From: an uncultured Bacilli bacterium
GTDB taxonomy: Bacteria; Bacillota_I; Bacilli_A; RF39; UBA660
DNA length: 64,000 bases
Direction: 5' to 3'
NCBI GenBank assembly: GCA_910588195.1
Contig: CAJUPN010000002.1
Span: 62,001-126,000 of the forward strand
Part shown: positions 60,928 through 64,000 of the stretch, piece after piece
Layout: every line of letters begins with the position of its first letter
Numbering within the stretch: the first letter of the stretch is position 1
Notes under the pieces: model-generated
What the model was told of the DNA's origin: nothing
Databases searched by the model: none
Seen by the model: the letters and a program-made list of their open reading frames with translations, nothing else
Program-made: the position numbers and the translations under genes

Positions 60928-61594
60928 GGAGATGCCACCATCTTTTCAGCCTCGTGAAAGGATGCTAAAGTTTGGTGTCGAAAATTTAAGTGATGTCGAT
61001 CTTTTAAGTATTATTTTAAGAACAGGAACTAAAGATGCAAACGTAAAAGAAGTATCTAGTTCTATTCTTGCGAGTGTGGGTAGCATAACTAATATGGCAG
61101 ATGTTGGAATAAGGGAATTATCCAAAATAAAAGGTGTAGGAAATATCAAAGCTATTACAATATTAGCTGCAATAGAATTAGGAAAAAGGGTCGTTAATAA
61201 AGAAATAGAAATAAATATGCTTTTAAATAATTCAAATATTATCCACGAAACGTTTAAAAGTTTATTTTTAAATTCCCAACAAGAAAAAGTATTAGCTATA
61301 TATTTAGACACCAAAAAGAGATTAATTTCTTATAAATTTATTTTTATTGGGACAATAGATAGAAGCATAATTCATCCAAGAGAAATATTTAATGAGGCTC
61401 TAAAAGTTCATGCCTCTTCACTTATACTAATGCATAATCATCCCTCAAACGATTTAAATCCAAGTAAAGAAGACATTGCTATTACTAACCAAATAAAGGA
61501 ATGTGGAGATATTATCGGCATTCCCTTATTAGACCATTTAATAACGAACGGAAAGGAGTACTATAGTTTTTATGATAAATTTTCTCAAAAGTAA
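60917..61594 (+). CDS. radC: RadC-family JAB1/MPN metalloprotein
   Basis: A 225-residue RadC. The N-terminal UPF0758 helix-hairpin-helix region (LLSIILRTGTK, ELSKIKGVGNIKAITILAAIELGKR) precedes a JAB-type metal-binding domain with HNHPSNDLNPSKED, carrying the His-x-His and Asp ligands. Its biochemical role is not settled. Start ATG at 60917 inside the spoIIB-like gene. The last 23 bases overlap mreC; in Bacillus mreB would stand between, but there is no mreB here. Confidence 0.93.
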   Translation: MKVKEMPPSFQPRERMLKFGVENLSDVDLLSIILRTGTKDANVKEVSSSILASVGSITNMADVGIRELSKIKGVGNIKAITILAAIELGKRVVNKEIEINMLLNNSNIIHETFKSLFLNSQQEKVLAIYLDTKKRLISYKFIFIGTIDRSIIHPREIFNEALKVHASSLILMHNHPSNDLNPSKEDIAITNQIKECGDIIGIPLLDHLITNGKEYYSFYDKFSQK

Positions 61595-62219
61595 TATAAT
61601 TTTTTTAATACTACTATTACTATTTATTTATAAAGGTGTATTTGTAAATGTTGTTGCTAACATAAATACTCTTCTTACTAAAAATAATAATAATCAATCA
61701 ACTGAAATAAATATTTTAAAAGAAGAGAATACTAAATTAAAAAATGATATAGAAGAGCTAACAAACCTTAAAGAATTACAAGAAAGTGACTATAAACTTA
61801 CACGTTTAAGTTATCGCAAATCTTATACAGACAATGAATTTCTTATAACAGGAAGTGATTATAAAACAAACGATTTGCTCATAAATAATGAAGGCTTAGT
61901 GGGAATAATCAAGGAAATAAAAAATGATTATTCAATTGCTACAACTATTAAAGGAGTAAAATCCTTAAGTATTAAAATTGGTTCCTCTTATGGAACAATA
62001 AGTAAATACGATGGCAATTATTTTATTGTTGAAGATTTATCCAATTATGATGAGGTTCATATAAATGATACAGTTTATACATCACCCATTGGAAAAAACT
62101 CTAATTTTATAGTTGTTGGAAATATAAGTAAAATAGAAGAACATGAAATAAGTAAAACTATTTATATAAAGAGTAATGTTGATTTTAATAATTTAAACTT
62201 TTTATATGTTGTAGGGTAA
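61572..62219 (+). CDS. mreC: Cell shape protein MreC (short form)
   Basis: A 215-residue MreC: N-terminal membrane helix (IIFLILLLLFIYKGVFVNVV), coiled coil (about 35-75, EINILKEENTKLKNDIEELTNL) and a C-terminal beta-barrel region (DYKTNDLLINNEGLVGIIKE, DYSIATTIKGVKSLSIKI). MreC organises elongation-type wall synthesis with MreD, RodA and PBP2. It is shorter than the usual 270-290 residues. It overlaps radC by 23 bases and mreD-like follows after 4 bases. Confidence 0.85.
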   Translation: MINFLKSNIIFLILLLLFIYKGVFVNVVANINTLLTKNNNNQSTEINILKEENTKLKNDIEELTNLKELQESDYKLTRLSYRKSYTDNEFLITGSDYKTNDLLINNEGLVGIIKEIKNDYSIATTIKGVKSLSIKIGSSYGTISKYDGNYFIVEDLSNYDEVHINDTVYTSPIGKNSNFIVVGNISKIEEHEISKTIYIKSNVDFNNLNFLYVVG

Positions 62220-62223
62220 GATA

Positions 62224-62559
62224 ATGGTTTATATTATTATTGATTTAATAACTAGAAATATCCTAGGTCTTAATACAGCAACATTTCTTTATTATTTAAA
62301 TTATATAAAAATAAAAGAATTTTTAATAAGTATGTTATTTTTATATTTATTAAATGAAAACATTTTACTTATAACAATAATTTCAATAATGTATATCGTT
62401 AATATCATGTTGTATAAATATTTAAACAAATATTTAATCTTTGAGTTAGCAATATTTACATTTTTCTATTTTATACTTTTTAAAATTGATGAATTTTATT
62501 TCTTAAATCTCTTCTTAGTAATAGTTTTAAAATATACTAAATATAATCATACTAGGTGA
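62224..62559 (+). CDS. mreD: MreD-like small membrane protein
   Basis: A 111-residue, almost wholly hydrophobic protein with about four helices, lying between mreC and the spoIVFA-like gene where mreD belongs. It is shorter than usual MreD (about 160-170 residues) and sequence resemblance is weak, as is common in this family. The call rests mainly on position. No Cys and few charged residues. Confidence 0.55.
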   Translation: MVYIIIDLITRNILGLNTATFLYYLNYIKIKEFLISMLFLYLLNENILLITIISIMYIVNIMLYKYLNKYLIFELAIFTFFYFILFKIDEFYFLNLFLVIVLKYTKYNHTR

Positions 62560-62563
62560 TTAG

Positions 62564-63079
62564 ATGAACCAAAAACTTATAAAAGAATACTTAAAAAGAA
62601 TATTTTTATCTATAATAATATTCTTTTTTCTTTGTTTAGCAATAGACAATAATTTTATAAATCAAGATGTCATATTGAAAAATAGTGTTGATTTCTCTTA
62701 CATACGAAGTAAGACTAGAATTTTGTTTGGTAATTTTTTAAATAAAAAAGAATTATATGTAACAAGTGAAAAGATAAAGTATAAAGATATAACAAAATAC
62801 CAAGATGGTTTTAAATTAACTGTTGATAGAAATTATGTCATCAAGTCGCTTAAAAGTGGGGTAGTAATATATATTGGAAACATTGAAGGATTCGGAAAAA
62901 CTGTTACAGTCAACTGTGATGATGGTACAAACATAAGTTATTCTAATCTTGAAAATATAAGTGTAAAACCGTATGATTATATTGATAAAAATAAAATACT
63001 TGGAAGTACCATAGACAATAATCTTTATCTAACATTCGAAAAAAACAAGGAATATTTAAGTTATGAAGAATATCTGTAA
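62564..63079 (+). CDS. spoIVFA: SpoIVFA-like membrane protein with degenerate LytM/M23 domain
   Basis: A 171-residue protein with an N-terminal helix (IFLSIIIFFFLCLAIDN) and a C-terminal lipoyl/M23-like domain (about 100-160: LKSGVVIYIGNIEGFGKTVT, CDDGTNISYSNLENISVK). The metal-binding His residues of active M23 peptidases are missing, as in SpoIVFA, which holds the SpoIVFB protease inactive until the forespore signals. Its gene ends 17 bases inside the SpoIVFB-like gene, the same pair order as in Bacillus. Confidence 0.78.
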   Translation: MNQKLIKEYLKRIFLSIIIFFFLCLAIDNNFINQDVILKNSVDFSYIRSKTRILFGNFLNKKELYVTSEKIKYKDITKYQDGFKLTVDRNYVIKSLKSGVVIYIGNIEGFGKTVTVNCDDGTNISYSNLENISVKPYDYIDKNKILGSTIDNNLYLTFEKNKEYLSYEEYL

Positions 63080-63782
63080 AGTTCATACATCAACTCTTAT
63101 CTTTTATATAATCTTAATATTATCAGGTTATATAAATTACTTGTTAATTTATTTAGCGATCATAATAACACATGAATTAGGGCATATTATAATGATTAAA
63201 TTATTAAAATTAAAAATAAACTCATTAACTATTTATCCTTTTGGTGGAGTTATAACTACAAATATTAATTATAATATAAACTCCAATAAATTATTTCTTG
63301 TTAGTATAGCAGGCATTACAATGCAACTAGTTTTATTTCTTCTCTTTAAAGACATAGAAAACTATGAAATTTTTAAAACTCTTAACTTAAGTATTATTAT
63401 CTTTAATTTAATTCCCATTATACCAAGTGATGGAAGTAAAATAGCAACATCTTTCTTAGAAAGATTTATAAGCTATAGATCAACTTTAATAATAACAAAT
63501 ATAATAAGTATTTTATCACTTGTTATTGTTTTCTTAATAAGTAAAAATTTATTATTTTTTATTGTTTTATATTATTTAAATATAAAAACTATTTCTTCTT
63601 TCAAATATATCATAAATAAATTTAAACTTGAAAGATATCTCTATAAAAAGAAATATAAAAAAAATATTTATATTGAGGATGAAAAACACATGAAAAAATG
63701 TAGAAATAACTATATAAAATATGATAACATATATGTGGAAGAAGATGCATACCTAAATCATAAGTTCACGAAAATCTATTGA
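63063..63782 (+). CDS. spoIVFB: SpoIVFB-like intramembrane metalloprotease (M50)
   Basis: A 239-residue site-2-type protease. About six membrane helices carry the zinc motif H37-E38-x-x-H41 (THELGH) and the third ligand D123 (IPSDGSK). YPFGGV follows the zinc motif as in SpoIVFB. In Bacillus it cuts pro-sigma-K in the mother cell, which fits the presence of GerE, a sigma-K partner, at 43.6 kb. A basic C-terminal tail of about 70 residues may correspond to the CBS part but is short. The rplU promoter overlaps its stop codon. Confidence 0.88.
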   Translation: MKNICKVHTSTLIFYIILILSGYINYLLIYLAIIITHELGHIIMIKLLKLKINSLTIYPFGGVITTNINYNINSNKLFLVSIAGITMQLVLFLLFKDIENYEIFKTLNLSIIIFNLIPIIPSDGSKIATSFLERFISYRSTLIITNIISILSLVIVFLISKNLLFFIVLYYLNIKTISSFKYIINKFKLERYLYKKKYKKNIYIEDEKHMKKCRNNYIKYDNIYVEEDAYLNHKFTKIY

Positions 63783-63807
63783 CATTTTCACGACTTTTTG
63801 GTATCAT
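63779..63807 (+). promoter_or_regulatory. Sigma-A type promoter of rplU
   Basis: TTGACA overlaps the spoIVFB stop codon, and TATCAT follows after 17 bases. Transcription should start at about 63814. Confidence 0.82.
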
Positions 63808-63813
63808 CTATCA

Positions 63814-63913
63814 TGTTTGTAAGTATTCATTACAAACCGCACTAAAAAGGTTTAAGTTGGTTAGCCACACCTTCAAGGCGAGTCTTCAAAAAAATATATA
63901 AGGAGGTATAGTA
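63814..63913 (+). promoter_or_regulatory. L21 ribosomal protein leader
   Basis: The 100-base leader before rplU has a perfect 8-bp hairpin (GTTTGTAA at 63815-63822 with TTACAAAC at 63830-63837), and a second structured part around AGGTTTAAGTTGGTTAGCC. It ends with AGGAGG. Bacillota carry an autoregulatory L21 leader in this place; the match in position and hairpin supports it. Confidence 0.6.
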
Positions 63914-64000
63914 ATGAAAGCAATATTCGAAACTGGTGGAAAACAATATTACGTTTCAGAAGGTGAAGAAATTTATGTTGAAAAACTAGATGCTGAAGTA
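63914..64000 (+). CDS. rplU: 50S ribosomal protein L21, 3'-truncated by window edge
   Basis: The first 29 codons of L21. MKAIFETGGKQYYVSEGEEI is the usual start, and AGGAGG lies 8 bases before the ATG. It binds 23S rRNA. In Bacillus the genes ysxB and rpmA follow; here the window ends. Position after spoIVFB is conserved. Confidence 0.95.
   Translation, partial: MKAIFETGGKQYYVSEGEEIYVEKLDAEV

Overview
The window is a strongly AT-rich, almost fully coding stretch of chromosome from a low-GC Gram-positive bacterium. Several things point to an endospore-forming member of the Bacillota, most likely class Bacilli and probably a lineage without a well-studied relative. These are: a PolC-type replicase; DnaD next to Nth; RbgA next to RnhB; rplS followed by lepB; queA followed by tgt; a T-box leader; and a spread of spore genes (SpoIIB-like, SpoIVFA/SpoIVFB, SpoIIIAH-like, GerE, GerM, SpoVID-like with a YsxE-like partner, YlbJ/YlbL, and a YjcZ-like tiny protein). 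Species cannot be named from the sequence alone. No rRNA, tRNA, CRISPR array, transposase or prophage was seen.

Layout. 1-4.8 kb: 3' part of polC with a large domain insertion, a FAD/Rieske oxidoreductase, and a tiny YjcZ-like membrane protein on the minus strand. 4.9-11.2 kb: ruvA, a HAD nucleotidase, ruvB, a degenerate HD-GYP protein, then queA, an unknown gene, tgt and a pilin-like small protein. 11.2-16.5 kb: rplS with a structured leader, lepB, an M3 peptidase coupled to an N-formylglutamate amidohydrolase-like/GNAT fusion, a uracil-DNA glycosylase-family protein and an unknown protein. 16.5-20.2 kb: a four-gene ABC exporter of unknown substrate, then maf. 20.2-23 kb: an accessory, very AT-rich stretch with a repeat-containing anchored protein, about 680 bp of non-coding DNA rich in hairpins, an unknown gene and a GNAT. 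23-28.7 kb: rbgA, rnhB, an LTA-synthase-like enzyme and topA. 29.6-38.7 kb: one T-box-controlled translation operon, hisS, archaeal-type aspS, asnS, bacterial aspS, gatC, gatA and gatB.

38.8-44.2 kb: a membrane protein with cadherin-like domains, an unknown protein, a Xer recombinase, and the minus-strand spore set spoIIIAH-like, gerE and gerM. 44.4-46.8 kb: a bacteriocin cassette, made of a C39-peptidase ABC exporter followed by two overlapping short genes too small for routine ORF calling. Both encode double-glycine leader peptides with GxxxG motifs, the pattern of a two-peptide class IIb bacteriocin. 46.9-51.7 kb: cca, dnaD, nth, lon. 51.7-53.5 kb: a spoVID-like/ysxE-like spore coat pair and a small Cys-rich membrane protein. 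53.6-55.9 kb: three pseudopilin genes. 55.9-60.4 kb: ylbJ, ylbL, mutS. 60.5-64 kb: the conserved Bacillus-type block spoIIB-radC-mreC-mreD-spoIVFA-spoIVFB-rplU, but without mreB, minC or minD (rplU is cut by the window end).

The most interesting items are the two-peptide bacteriocin cassette, a T-box whose specifier region reads AACAC (overlapping Asn AAC and His CAC codons, matching the enzymes downstream), a roughly 115-residue winged-helix-like insertion in PolC, and the pseudopilin operon.
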